Positions 48,581 to 57,071 of a stretch of 64,000 nt of DNA are shown in pieces. This stretch comes from CAVVAL01 sp963742725 (lineage in GTDB: Bacteria; Actinomycetota; Actinomycetes; Mycobacteriales; Cryptosporangiaceae), in assembly GCA_963742725.1 (NCBI GenBank), contig CAVUMX010000001.1, positions 248,001 through 312,000 on the forward strand, read 5' to 3'. Within the stretch, counting starts at the first letter, position 1. Every line of letters starts with the position of its first letter. A program made the position numbers and the translations under genes. The notes beneath the pieces were generated by a model. That model was not told where the DNA came from and ran no database searches. It saw only the letters and a program-made list of their open reading frames with translations.

Positions 48581-49609
48581 GTGACGTTCGCAGGCTCCGC
48601 CCCCCGGCGGATCACGCTCGCCCTCTCGCTCGTCGCCGCCCTGGTCGCCACCGTCATGCCCGGTCCGGCGCAGGCGGCCCCCGGCACCAACACCAACGCG
48701 CCTGATCCCGAGGGCGGCACGCCGTCGCTGCGGCAGGCCCTCGAAAGCGCGTCCAAGGGCTACAACGACGCCAAGATCAAGCTCGCCAACTCGGTCAAGA
48801 AGCAGGCGGAGCTCGGCCGGCAGCAGAAGATCACCGAGGCGCGCATCGTCAAGCTCACGGCCGATGTCCAGGTCCTCGCCGCGTCGGCGTACAAGGGCGG
48901 CCGGATGAACATCCTGGGCGCCGCCCTCGACAGCGGCTCGATCCCGACGTTCCTCAACAGGTCGGAGTTCATCAGCCAGCTGTCGCAGCAGAACAGCGCG
49001 AAGATCGCCGCGCTCGCCGCCGCGACCGAGGACCTCGAACGGCAGAAGAAGACGCTCGTCAACGAGATCCGGGTCCAGAAGGCCCAGGAACAGGCGATGG
49101 CCAAGCGCAAGAAGGACGCCGAACGCGCACTCGCGGCGGTCGGCGGCGGCGCGGCCGGCGGCTTCTCGGGCAACTCGGCGGCCGCGCAGCCGGCGCCCCG
49201 CAACTCCGACGGCTCCTGGCCGGACGAGGGGTGCTCGGTGAACGACCCCACGTCCAGCGGCTGCCTGACGCCCCGGATGAACCACTCCTACAAGGAGGCG
49301 CGCCTGGCCGGCTTCAGCCGGTACACCGCGTGCTTCCGGAACGCGTCCTCCGGCGAGCACGGCAAGGGCCGCGCGTGTGACTTCTCGGCGGCGTCCAGCG
49401 GGTTCAAGGACGTGGCCGCCAGCGGCGGCGACAAGGTCTACGGCAACAACCTGGCGGCGTGGTGCGTCAACAACGCCGACCGGCTCGGCGTCCTCTACGT
49501 GATCTGGTACCGGCGGATCTGGATGCCGTCGACCGGGTGGCGCGCGTACGAGAGCGGCGGCGGACCGTCGTCCGCGCACACGAACCACGTCCACCTGTCG
49601 GTTCAGTAG
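48581..49609 (+). CDS. secreted cell-wall hydrolase: coiled coil plus ARB-07466-like (M15-type) domain
   Basis: A protein of about 342 residues. From GTG 48581 (TFAGSAPRRITLALSLVAAL) the signal peptide ends PGPAQAA. Residues 50-190 are a long coiled coil (LRQALESASKGYNDAKIKL, QKKTLVNEIRVQKAQEQAM), as in NlpC/P60 and RipA-like proteins. The C-terminal domain has NDPTSSGCLTPRMNHSY, GEHGKGRACDFSA and AHTNHVHLSVQ. His/Asp and His/His zinc ligands are placed as in M15 D-Ala-D-Ala peptidases (ARB-07466-like family). It is expected to trim peptidoglycan outside the membrane. A c-di-AMP riboswitch controls it, as for other actinomycete wall hydrolases. Confidence 0.87.
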   Translation: MTFAGSAPRRITLALSLVAALVATVMPGPAQAAPGTNTNAPDPEGGTPSLRQALESASKGYNDAKIKLANSVKKQAELGRQQKITEARIVKLTADVQVLAASAYKGGRMNILGAALDSGSIPTFLNRSEFISQLSQQNSAKIAALAAATEDLERQKKTLVNEIRVQKAQEQAMAKRKKDAERALAAVGGGAAGGFSGNSAAAQPAPRNSDGSWPDEGCSVNDPTSSGCLTPRMNHSYKEARLAGFSRYTACFRNASSGEHGKGRACDFSAASSGFKDVAASGGDKVYGNNLAAWCVNNADRLGVLYVIWYRRIWMPSTGWRAYESGGGPSSAHTNHVHLSVQ

Positions 49610-49615
49610 CGGGAC

Positions 49616-49651
49616 GGGGCCTCCGTTCCCACCCCTAGGAACGGAGGCCCC
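49616..49651. terminator. bidirectional terminator after the wall hydrolase gene
   Basis: GGGGCCTCCGTTCC (49616-49629) and GGAACGGAGGCCCC (49638-49651) form a perfect 14-bp stem with an 8-nt loop between the convergent wall hydrolase and winged-helix genes. Confidence 0.85.
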
Positions 49652-49669
49652 GCGCTTCCCTCGGCCAGG

Positions 49670-50383
49670 TCAGTCGACCGCCGCCTGGACACCGCTGCCC
49701 GGCTGCTCCACTGCCGGCCGATGGGTCACCACCGCGACACGGTCCACGTCGTCGAGGCGGTAGCCGATGCCACGGACCGTGGTGATCGTCGGTCCGAGGT
49801 CCACGAGTTTGGTACGCAACCGGCGAACGTGCACGTCGACCGTGCGCTCGCCGCTGATGATGCTGTGCCCCCACACCCACTTCAGCAGCTGCGGCCGGGT
49901 GAACACCCGGCCCGGGTGGCTCGCGAGGAACAGCAGCAGGTCGTACTCGCGGCGCGTCAGCACCAGCGGCGTGCCGGCAAGCAGCGCTTCCCGTCGTTCC
50001 GTGAGGATGCGCAGCGCCGCGGGCTCGTTCACAAGCTCCACGACGCGAGCGGACGGTGGGCGGAGCGCGCTGTCCTGGTGCAAGCGGCCGTGGCTGTCGG
50101 CGAGCACCGCGACCGTGGTCGAGACGTCGGCGCCCGACGCGGCGTCGGTGGCGGCGGTCGATGCGATGGCGTGCAGCCGCTCGGCGAGCCGCGCGGCCGT
50201 GTTCACCGCCTCGCCATGGTCCCCGGACTGCCCGGGCAGGGTGATCTGGAGCGTCACGGTCACGGCGGGCGATTCCGTGACCGGCACGAGGCGTTTCGCC
50301 TCGCGCTGCTGGGGCGGGCGCGTGGGTGTCGGCCGGGTGGTGGCGTGCGAACGGGGACTCGTGGCGAGCAGTGACGGCGACAT
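49670..50383 (-). CDS. OmpR-type winged-helix protein without receiver domain (paralog 1)
   Basis: A 237-residue protein with a C-terminal trans_reg_C winged helix: LTRREYDLLLFLASHPGRVF, LLKWVWGHSIISGERTVDVHV, TTVRGIGYRLD. The N-terminal half has no phosphoreceiver but a VTVTLQITLPG strand and an ARLAERLHAIAS helix, shared with paralog 2. The ATG at 50383 has CCAGGAGGA upstream. The N-terminal domain is not recognised; it may bind a ligand or partner. It lies 302 bp downstream of paralog 2 on the same strand. Confidence 0.85.
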   Translation of the reverse strand: MSPSLLATSPRSHATTRPTPTRPPQQREAKRLVPVTESPAVTVTLQITLPGQSGDHGEAVNTAARLAERLHAIASTAATDAASGADVSTTVAVLADSHGRLHQDSALRPPSARVVELVNEPAALRILTERREALLAGTPLVLTRREYDLLLFLASHPGRVFTRPQLLKWVWGHSIISGERTVDVHVRRLRTKLVDLGPTITTVRGIGYRLDDVDRVAVVTHRPAVEQPGSGVQAAVD

Positions 50384-50685
50384 GGGTGTCCTCCTGGACG
50401 GCAGTCGGGGACCGGGTCTACGCGGAGGTGGGGCTACGCGACGCCGTCGACAGAGCCGGGACGCGCGCAGCCCGACGGACAGATCCCGTCGAACAGGTTC
50501 AGGCGTCGGGAGACCCAGAACGGGTCCAAGGTCACCGGCTTCATGCATCCAGTAAAACCTATAATTCCCAGCGGTTCAATAGGAATATGTTACCGCTCGC
50601 GCGGGCACCCGCGGCCAGGGCGGATGCCCGCTCAAACGTCCGGCAGTCCCTGCGGGCACACGCCCACCGGGCGCCCGCGAGGAGG
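50384..50685. promoter_or_regulatory. upstream region of winged-helix paralog 1
   Basis: A 302-bp non-coding gap. The centre (50543-50600) is AT-rich, with AGCGGTTCAATAG (50570-50582) and the inverted arms AGCGGT/ACCGCT (50570-50575 and 50592-50597). AGCGGTTCA recurs upstream of paralog 2. It probably contains the promoter. No gene is recognised. Confidence 0.5.
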
Positions 50686-51297
50686 TCAGCCGAGCAGCGC
50701 CACGCGTGCCGCGTCGTCGAGGCGGTAGCCGATGCCCCGCACGGTCGTGATGATCGGACCGAGCTTGCGGAGCTTGCGGCGAAGGCGCCGGACGTGGACG
50801 TCGACGGTGCGCTCCCCGCTGATGATGTCGTGCCCCCACACCCACTTCAGCAGCTGCGGACGGGTGAAGACCCGGCCGGGATGCCCGACGAGGAACACGA
50901 GGAGGTCGTACTCACGGCGGGTGAGCCTGAGCAGCGTGCCGTCGAGGCGGACGTCGCGGCGCCCGGTGTCGATGCAGAGCTGGTCGGTGTCGAGTCCGGG
51001 GCAGGACTCGGCGGCCTCCGAGTCCGGCGAAGGCGGAGGCGGCGGCGCCGACGGAGTGACGGCGAGGCCGGTCCGGTCGACGAGGACGGCCACGGTCGTG
51101 GAGACGTCGGCGACCGGGGCCGTGTCGCTCGTCGCGACGGAGGTGAGCGAGTGCAGATGTTCGGCGAGTCGTGCGGCGGTCGTCATGGCCCCGTCGCCGC
51201 CGGGGAGTGTCACCTGGACCGTCACCGTGACGGGCGGCATGCTGCTAGGTAGGTCGGCGAGGCGCCGATCTAACGGGGATGTCGACTGTGCGGTCAT
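50686..51297 (-). CDS. OmpR-type winged-helix protein without receiver domain (paralog 2)
   Basis: A 203-residue paralog of the neighbouring protein. The C-terminal winged helix is nearly identical (LTRREYDLLVFLVGHPGRVF, LLKWVWGHDIISGERTVDVHV, TTVRGIGYRLD). The N-terminal half shares VTVTVQVTLPG and AARLAEHLHSLTS, followed by a Pro-rich loop. It lacks a phosphoreceiver. The ATG at 51297 has GAGGAACC upstream. The pair looks like a local duplication whose N-terminal halves have diverged. Confidence 0.85.
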   Translation of the reverse strand: MTAQSTSPLDRRLADLPSSMPPVTVTVQVTLPGGDGAMTTAARLAEHLHSLTSVATSDTAPVADVSTTVAVLVDRTGLAVTPSAPPPPPSPDSEAAESCPGLDTDQLCIDTGRRDVRLDGTLLRLTRREYDLLVFLVGHPGRVFTRPQLLKWVWGHDIISGERTVDVHVRRLRRKLRKLGPIITTVRGIGYRLDDAARVALLG

Positions 51298-51673
51298 CGA
51301 TGGGTTCCTCTTCCAGCGCGATCCGACAGCTGTTTCAGGTGACCTGGCAGCGGCCAACGTCACCGCTCACCAGCCAGGTCTACAGTCCGAGCCGCCAACA
51401 CCCCGTCTCTGGCCGCCCCGTCCGCGACCCGACGCAACGCCCGCGCGCTGCGGACACCCTCGGCTGGTTCGGTACCTAACGGCATCTTTCTTGCCCTCCC
51501 ACGGTCCCCTGAAGCGGTTCATTCCGAAGTAGCGGTCCACTCCGGAGTGTTATCGAACCATAGCGTTCGGTGATAACCGTCTCAGATTCCGGGCCCCCGT
51601 GGACCGCTCTCGTCAACTGTGTCACAGATGATCACAAGGTACGCACAGCGGGTATACGGTGTTTACCTGAAAA
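51298..51673. promoter_or_regulatory. intergenic region upstream of winged-helix paralog 2
   Basis: A 376-bp non-coding stretch between paralog 2 and the kinase stop. It contains two direct repeats, AGCGGTTCATTCC (51513-51525) and AGCGGTCCACTCC (51531-51543), 18 bp apart, and an imperfect palindrome GTTATCGAAC-N6-GTTCGGTGATAAC (51549-51577). The repeats resemble an OmpR-type direct-repeat site. No gene is recognised. Confidence 0.5.
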
Positions 51674-53206
51674 TCATTCGGGCAGTCGCAGCGACCGGGC
51701 CACCGACAGGAACGCTTCCCAGCCGCCGTCGAAGTTGGCCGACGGCCCGGTCAGCGAGATCTGGTAGCACTTGCCCTGATGCACGGTGCGGAAGTCGGCG
51801 GTGTGGATGCCCGCGCCCTCACACATGTACTCGTGGACCGTCCCCCGGTACTCGCCGTACATGATCGGCTCCATCCGCACCTTGAGGTACTTCGGGCACG
51901 CCGCCTTGTCGGCCGCCAGCCGGGTGTGTTCGGCGCGGGCCAGCCCCAGCGAGGTGTTGCCGGGCGCCGGGACGACCGTCGTGGCCAGCGTCAGGCCGGG
52001 CAGGAAGCCGTCGTTCGGCTGGGTGAACCGCCAGAGGGTGCCGTCCTGCCGCGCTTCGCCCCACCCTGGCGGCACCACGATCGAGTACGCGGCGGTGGGG
52101 TGGGTGAACTCGACGGGCTCCGGCGGCGGCGAGGGGTCGGCGTCGGCCTGGTTGGTGATCTCGCCGATCGCCGGCCCGAACGGCCGGTACAGCAGCCCGG
52201 CGGCGGCGGTCACGGCGAGCACACCGACGATGCTGGCCGCCACGACCGCGGCCCGCACCCAGCGGCGACGGCGTCGAGGGGCAGGTTCCGGTTCGGCGTC
52301 AGGGGCGTCCTGCTCGGGCTCCGACGGCGCCGGCTCCTCTGATGAGGGAGCCCCCCAGGCCGGCGTCTCGTCGACGTCTTCACCGGCGGCGACACGCGCC
52401 AGGGCCACACGGGCCCGGGCGGCGTCCCACCGCGCGCCCTGATCCTTCTCCAGCAGCCCGTGGAGGACGGGCGCGAGCGCGCCGGCCAGACGCGGCGGCG
52501 GCAGCGCCTCGACCGTGATGGCCGACAGGATCGCGAACGGCTCCTCCCGCCAGAACGGCGACGTGCCCTCCACCGCGACGTACAGCGTGCAGCCGAGCGC
52601 CCACAGGTCGCTGGCCGGACCGACCACGCCCCCGGTGAGGCGTTCCGGTGCCAGGTAGGCGGGCGACCCGATCAGCTGCCCGGTGGCCGTCAGCGACGAG
52701 TCGCCGGTGACGGACGCGACCCCGAAATCGGTGAGGACGACCTTGCCGTTCCCGCACACCAGGACGTTCGCCGGCTTCACGTCCCTGTGCAGGACGCCGG
52801 CTTCGTGCGCGGCGACGAGCGCGTCGAGAAGCTGGAGTCCGATCCGGGCGGTGGCCGGCGGTCCGAGCGGACCGTCCGCGCGGACTAACGCGGCCAGATC
52901 CGGGGCGTCGAACAGCTCCATGACGATCCAGACCCGCGCGTCCTCGGGGATCACGTCGTAGATGACGATCACGTTCTCGTGCCGCAGCCGGGCTGCGGCC
53001 CGCGCCTCGCGCAGGTACCGCTGGCGGAGCCGGTCGGCCTCCGGAGCCGGCAGCCCGCCGGGAATCCGCACCTCTTTGATCGCGACCGTGCGCTCCAGCA
53101 ACTGGTCCTCGGCGCGCCAGATCGTGCCCATCCCGCCAGAGCTGAGCCGATCACCGAGGCGGTACCGCCCCGCGACCAGTTCACGCTCCTCGGAACCTGT
53201 CTGCAC
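51674..53206 (-). CDS. membrane Ser/Thr protein kinase (PknB-like)
   Basis: A 510-residue Hanks-type kinase. YRLGDRLSSGGMGTIWRA is the Gly-rich loop, VAIKEV gives Lys44, HRDVKPANVLV is the catalytic loop, LTDFGVAS the DFG motif and GSPAYLAPERL the P+1 loop. An acidic linker leads to a basic stop (RRRRRWVRAAVV) and one membrane span near residues 320-342, then an extracytoplasmic domain of about 165 residues with PPGWGEARQDGTLWRF and CEGAGIHTADFRTVHQGKCY, a possible disulfide. No PASTA repeats are present, so the sensor is different from PknB. TAGGCT 6 nt before the GTG at 53206 indicates a leaderless start. Confidence 0.92.
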   Translation of the reverse strand: MQTGSEERELVAGRYRLGDRLSSGGMGTIWRAEDQLLERTVAIKEVRIPGGLPAPEADRLRQRYLREARAAARLRHENVIVIYDVIPEDARVWIVMELFDAPDLAALVRADGPLGPPATARIGLQLLDALVAAHEAGVLHRDVKPANVLVCGNGKVVLTDFGVASVTGDSSLTATGQLIGSPAYLAPERLTGGVVGPASDLWALGCTLYVAVEGTSPFWREEPFAILSAITVEALPPPRLAGALAPVLHGLLEKDQGARWDAARARVALARVAAGEDVDETPAWGAPSSEEPAPSEPEQDAPDAEPEPAPRRRRRWVRAAVVAASIVGVLAVTAAAGLLYRPFGPAIGEITNQADADPSPPPEPVEFTHPTAAYSIVVPPGWGEARQDGTLWRFTQPNDGFLPGLTLATTVVPAPGNTSLGLARAEHTRLAADKAACPKYLKVRMEPIMYGEYRGTVHEYMCEGAGIHTADFRTVHQGKCYQISLTGPSANFDGGWEAFLSVARSLRLPE

Positions 53207-53344
53207 GCGCCAAGCCTAAACGGTCGTCGAGCGAAGTAACCAACAGAGCGCTCCGCATCTGCAGGCGACCGCCCTGACACGCGTTGACCAGGGAAAAGCC
53301 AGACGTAGGACTGGCCGGCGGGCCCAGTGGGGCGGGAGAATCAC

Positions 53345-53467
53345 GTGGTGATCTGCGAGGCGTGCCGCGAGCGACGTCATGAGGAGTGTCGCGGCAAATC
53401 CTGGTGCTTCTGCCAGCACAAGCCACCCAAACCGGTCGAACCGGCTACTGGCTCGGCCGGCGAGTAG
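53345..53467 (+). CDS. 40-residue Cys-rich small protein
   Basis: A short reading frame from GTG 53345 (GTG 53348 also possible) with GGGAG 7 nt upstream. It reads MVICEACRERRHEECRGKSW, then CFCQHK and a Pro-rich end. Four or five Cys and three His in the pattern CEAC...H..C...WCFCQH are typical of a small zinc-binding knuckle, and similar short proteins are familiar from actinomycete genomes. Function is unknown. It lies between the divergent kinase and the GGDEF gene; its stop is 4 bp from the convergent GGDEF stop. Confidence 0.68.
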   Translation: MVICEACRERRHEECRGKSWCFCQHKPPKPVEPATGSAGE

Positions 53468-53470
53468 GGG

Positions 53471-54946
53471 TTACGTGCCGGTGCGCGCGACGCCGCGGCC
53501 GGAGCGCTGACGCCGCTTGTCCGCGTACATGCGGCCGTCGGCGGTGACGACGGCGTCGGCGAGCGTGCCGTCGACGCCTGTCGTGGCCCAGCCGACCGAG
53601 GCCGACAGCGGCAGCGGGCCCCGGCGGGACTCGGACGCCAGCGTGAGCCGGATCCGGGCGACCACGTCGCGGCAGGTGTCGGCGTCGGCGCCGACGAGGA
53701 GGACGAACAGTTCGTCGCCGCCGATCCGGCAGACGACGTCCTCGGCCCGGACCGCGCGCTCGACCGCGCCGGCGAACCGGCACAGCACCTCGTCGCCGGC
53801 CTGGTGGCCGTGCTGGTCGTTGGCCTCCTTGAGGCCGTTGAGGTCCAGGACGATGACGGACGCCGGCCGCCCGAGCCCGACCCGGCGTTGCGCCTCGGCG
53901 AGCGCCGCCTCCCAGGACCGCCGGTTCCCGACGCCCGTCAGCGGATCCCGGAACGCCTGTTGCTGCGCCGTCTCGACCTCGGCCCGGAGCTGTTCGCGCA
54001 GCTCGGCGGCGTGCACGATGCTCGCGGCGGCCATCGCGAGCTGGCGACCCAGCTGCTGGCAGACGGCCGTGAAGCCGCGCGGCATCTTGTCGGTGTGGAA
54101 GACGGCGAAGGCGCCGCCGATCGGTTCAGGCAGCGCCACGATGTAGTAGGAGCAGATGCCGTGGTCCGAGTCCAACGGAGCGGGGAGTGAGTCCCTGTCG
54201 GCGCCCTGGACGCAGACCGCGGCATGTTCCAGACGGGGTAACACCGCCTCGACGACCGCGAGCGCCGCGTCCTCGTCCCAGTCGGCCGGGGGGTCGTCGC
54301 ACTGGATGGCGGAACGGCCGGTGCCGGTGAGGAGCAGGCCGATCTCGCACGACAGCGCCTGGGTGACGATCTTGACGACCCGCTGCAGCGTCTCCTCGGA
54401 CGACACCTGCGGCACCTGGTAGATCGCCTGCATGGCGTGGAGGACTTCCATCTCGTCCGCGAGCCGCTTCGCCGGGGACACCACGGGCATCGTGCTGACC
54501 AGCGTCGCGCACTTGACGCGCAGCTCGGCGTCGCGGACGTCCGCGAGCGGCACGTCGCAGTCGGACCGGCCCAGGACGATGACGTAGTCGCCGTCGACGC
54601 GCAGGACAGCCCACTGCTGGGCGTAGTACGGCCCGACGACGCGCACGGGACGGTCGGCACGGTGACGGATCACCTTGCGACTGCCCAGCGCCTCCATCAG
54701 AACCGGCTCGTCGCTGTCGGGACCGAGTTCCACGATCCCGACCCAGTCCTCGCCGAGCCCGGCACCACCGAGGTGGGCCCACTTGTCGTCAGTCACGCGG
54801 CGCAGCACCAGAACGTCGGTGGCGCCGTACGTGGCCGCTACTTCGCCCGCCCGCAACACGGGCTGATCAGCCCAGGCCAGTTCTTCCTCCTCGGATCCAG
54901 CTCCGCGGTACAAGCTCCTCACGCCGCCATACTGCCTTGTCGACAC
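53471..54946 (-). CDS. GAF-like plus GGDEF diguanylate cyclase
   Basis: A protein of about 491 residues. The N-terminal 170 residues are not recognised. A GAF-like sensor (VSSEETLQRVVKIVTQALSC to about GFTAVCQQLGRQLA) and a short signalling helix follow, then GGDEF: FRDPLTGVGNRRSWEAAL, VIVLDLNGLKEANDQHGHQAGDEVL, and the active site CRIGGDELFVLL (GGDEL, an accepted variant). It is predicted to make c-di-GMP in the cytoplasm; no EAL domain is present and no membrane segment is visible. GTG 54946 gives the longest form, GTG 54922 is also possible, and no ribosome-binding site is convincing. Confidence 0.87.
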   Translation of the reverse strand: MSTRQYGGVRSLYRGAGSEEEELAWADQPVLRAGEVAATYGATDVLVLRRVTDDKWAHLGGAGLGEDWVGIVELGPDSDEPVLMEALGSRKVIRHRADRPVRVVGPYYAQQWAVLRVDGDYVIVLGRSDCDVPLADVRDAELRVKCATLVSTMPVVSPAKRLADEMEVLHAMQAIYQVPQVSSEETLQRVVKIVTQALSCEIGLLLTGTGRSAIQCDDPPADWDEDAALAVVEAVLPRLEHAAVCVQGADRDSLPAPLDSDHGICSYYIVALPEPIGGAFAVFHTDKMPRGFTAVCQQLGRQLAMAAASIVHAAELREQLRAEVETAQQQAFRDPLTGVGNRRSWEAALAEAQRRVGLGRPASVIVLDLNGLKEANDQHGHQAGDEVLCRFAGAVERAVRAEDVVCRIGGDELFVLLVGADADTCRDVVARIRLTLASESRRGPLPLSASVGWATTGVDGTLADAVVTADGRMYADKRRQRSGRGVARTGT

Positions 54947-55098
54947 CGCCCGCGGACAGGTCGTGACAACGTTGCGACAATCCCTGTCCGGCTGACGGTA
55001 GCCGGGCCGTCACATGGGACCCAGCGGACCACTGCGCACCGCAGACATCACGGCGTACAGTGCTCACCTGCCCATCGACTGCCGACGATCGGTACTGC

Positions 55099-56046
55099 AT
55101 GTTCTCGTGCCTGCTGGCCAGCTTACGGGTGTTCCCGGTAATCGCCGCACTGACTGCGGGAGCGGTTGTTCTGGTGCTGCCGGCCACTGCACGGGCCGAG
55201 ACCGTTCCGGGTACCGCCATCAGGGTCGGAACCTGGATCCCCGGGCAGCTCACAGGCCCGGCGGACCGTGACCGGTTCCGGTTCCGGCTCGCGCGGACGA
55301 CGACCGTGCTGATCATCGCGGGCGACCTCCCTTCCGACCACCGGCTCACCCTGCTGGACGACGCGGGGCGCCGTCGCGGTTTCAGCGATCGTCCGGGGAC
55401 GACGTTCGAGGAGCTTCAGGTACGGCTGCCCGCTGGTCGGTACGTCGCCGAGGTCAGCTCCGGTTCGACGGCGGCGCCGGGTCCGTACCGGCTCATCGTC
55501 CGTACGCTGCCGGAACGCCCGGTCGTGCTGGACGCGCATCCGGACACCGCGGGCGGCCTGTACGCGGTCAGCGGCCAGTTGCTGAACAACACCGGAGCCT
55601 GGCGCCGGCATCCCCGCGTCACCGTCCGGTTCTACGCCGCGGACGGCTCCTACCTCGGCGAATCGACCGGCCTGACCGCCCAGACGTACCTCGGACCGCG
55701 CCAGCGCGGGCACTTCCGCATCGTCGCCGCCCGCCCGGCGGGCACCACCCGGTACACCCTCGCCATCCGGACGGAGCGGACGGCGCCGCCCCGCGACCCG
55801 GCGCTCACCGTCCGCCCGGACGTCCCGTACCCGGTGGCCGGCGCGCGCCTGCGCTACGTCGGGCGGGTCGCCGGCACCGCCGGCAAGGTCCACGTGCACG
55901 TGGCGCGGTACAACCGGATCGGCGCGTTCGTCGACGCGGGCCACGTCGTGCTGCACCGGCTGCTGCCGGGCGAGCCGGGCCGGTACGAGTTCGAGCTGCC
56001 GGCCTACCCCTACGTCCGAGGCGAACAGGTTACCTACGCTTCTTAG
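55099..56046 (+). CDS. secreted protein of unknown function
   Basis: A protein of about 315 residues with a signal peptide (MFSCLLASLRVFPVIAALTA, ending ARAE). The first 110 mature residues look like a PPC-type (pre-peptidase C-terminal) beta domain: GQLTGPADRDRFRFRLARTT, LPAGRYVAEVSSGS. Two further beta domains follow, one with SGQLLNNTGAWRRHPRVTV, reminiscent of FxLYD-like folds. No catalytic residues are evident. The start is uncertain: ATG 55099 lacks a ribosome-binding site, and a TACAGT hexamer lies at 55055. The last 4 bp overlap the stop of the convergent zapE gene. Confidence 0.7.
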   Translation: MFSCLLASLRVFPVIAALTAGAVVLVLPATARAETVPGTAIRVGTWIPGQLTGPADRDRFRFRLARTTTVLIIAGDLPSDHRLTLLDDAGRRRGFSDRPGTTFEELQVRLPAGRYVAEVSSGSTAAPGPYRLIVRTLPERPVVLDAHPDTAGGLYAVSGQLLNNTGAWRRHPRVTVRFYAADGSYLGESTGLTAQTYLGPRQRGHFRIVAARPAGTTRYTLAIRTERTAPPRDPALTVRPDVPYPVAGARLRYVGRVAGTAGKVHVHVARYNRIGAFVDAGHVVLHRLLPGEPGRYEFELPAYPYVRGEQVTYAS

Positions 56047-57026
56047 GTTCCCCGGACGAGGGCGACGAGGCGGGAGATCGCGCGGAGGTACTTCTTGCGG
56101 TACCCGCCGGCGAGCATGTCGGCGTCGAAGACCTGGTCGAACGGGACGCCCGAGGCGTGCACCGGGATCGCCCGGTCGTAGAGCCGATCGGCGAGGACGA
56201 CGACCCGCAGCGCCGTCGACTGGTCCGGGACCGGTGCGACGTCGAGCAGGTGCACGGCGCTCACCCCGTCCAGAAGGGCGCCGTACCGGGACGGATGCAG
56301 GCTGGCGAGATGGCCGAGCAGGTCGGGCCAGGTGTCGACGGTCGACCCGGCCGTGGCGGCGGCCAGCACCTCGTCCGACGTGAGCGGAGCCGGCGCCTCG
56401 GGCGTGCCGCGGTGGCGGTAGTCCGGGCCGTCGACGCGGACGGCGTCGAAGCGGGCGGCGAGGCCCTGGATCTCGCGCAGGAAGTCCTGGGCGGCGAACC
56501 GGCCCTCCCCCAGGCGGCCCGGCAGCGTGTTGCTGGTGGCGGCCAGCCGGACCCCGCGCTCCGCGAGCCTGGTGAGCAGCGTCGACAGCAGGACCGTGTC
56601 GCCCGGGTCGTCCAGCTCGAACTCGTCGACGCACAGCAGCCGGTGCTCGCCGAGCGCGTCGACCGTGCCGGCGAAACCGAGCGCGCCGACGAGGTGCGTG
56701 ATCTCGACGAACGTCCCGTAGGACTTCGGGGCCGGCGCCGCGTGCCACAGCGACGCGAGCAGGTGGGTCTTGCCGACGCCGAAGCCGCCGTCGAGGTAGA
56801 TCCCGGTGGGGCCGGGGACCGTCCGGGTGAACCAGGCGCGGCGGGCCGGCCGCGCGATCCGCTCGGCGAACGCCGACGTGGCGGCGACCGCCGCGGCCTG
56901 GCTGGGTTCGGACCCGTCCGGGATGTAGTTGTCGAACCGGACGCCCGCGAAACGCGGCGGCGGCACCAGCTCGGCGACGAGCCGGTCCGGCGCCACCTCC
57001 GGACGGCGGTCAACGAGGCGCTCCAC
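56043..57026 (-). CDS. zapE: ZapE/AFG1-family ATPase
   Basis: A 327-residue AFG1-like ATPase. RFAGVRFDNYIPDG starts the domain; Walker A is YLDGGFGVGKTHLLASLWH, Walker B is RLLCVDEFELDDPGD, LAATSNTLPGRLGEG the sensor region, and the C-terminal lid has VVLADRLYDRAIPV and GGYRKKYLRAISRL. ZapE promotes FtsZ ring constriction in E. coli; AFG1 relatives act in protein quality control. GTG 57026 is chosen because TAAAGT lies 7 nt upstream with no ribosome-binding site, so it is probably leaderless. Convergent overlap with the secreted-protein gene. Confidence 0.9.
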   Translation of the reverse strand: MERLVDRRPEVAPDRLVAELVPPPRFAGVRFDNYIPDGSEPSQAAAVAATSAFAERIARPARRAWFTRTVPGPTGIYLDGGFGVGKTHLLASLWHAAPAPKSYGTFVEITHLVGALGFAGTVDALGEHRLLCVDEFELDDPGDTVLLSTLLTRLAERGVRLAATSNTLPGRLGEGRFAAQDFLREIQGLAARFDAVRVDGPDYRHRGTPEAPAPLTSDEVLAAATAGSTVDTWPDLLGHLASLHPSRYGALLDGVSAVHLLDVAPVPDQSTALRVVVLADRLYDRAIPVHASGVPFDQVFDADMLAGGYRKKYLRAISRLVALVRGT

Positions 57027-57071
57027 GCGAAAGACTTTAGGGGGTTGCTTTCCTGGTAATCCGATAGACAC

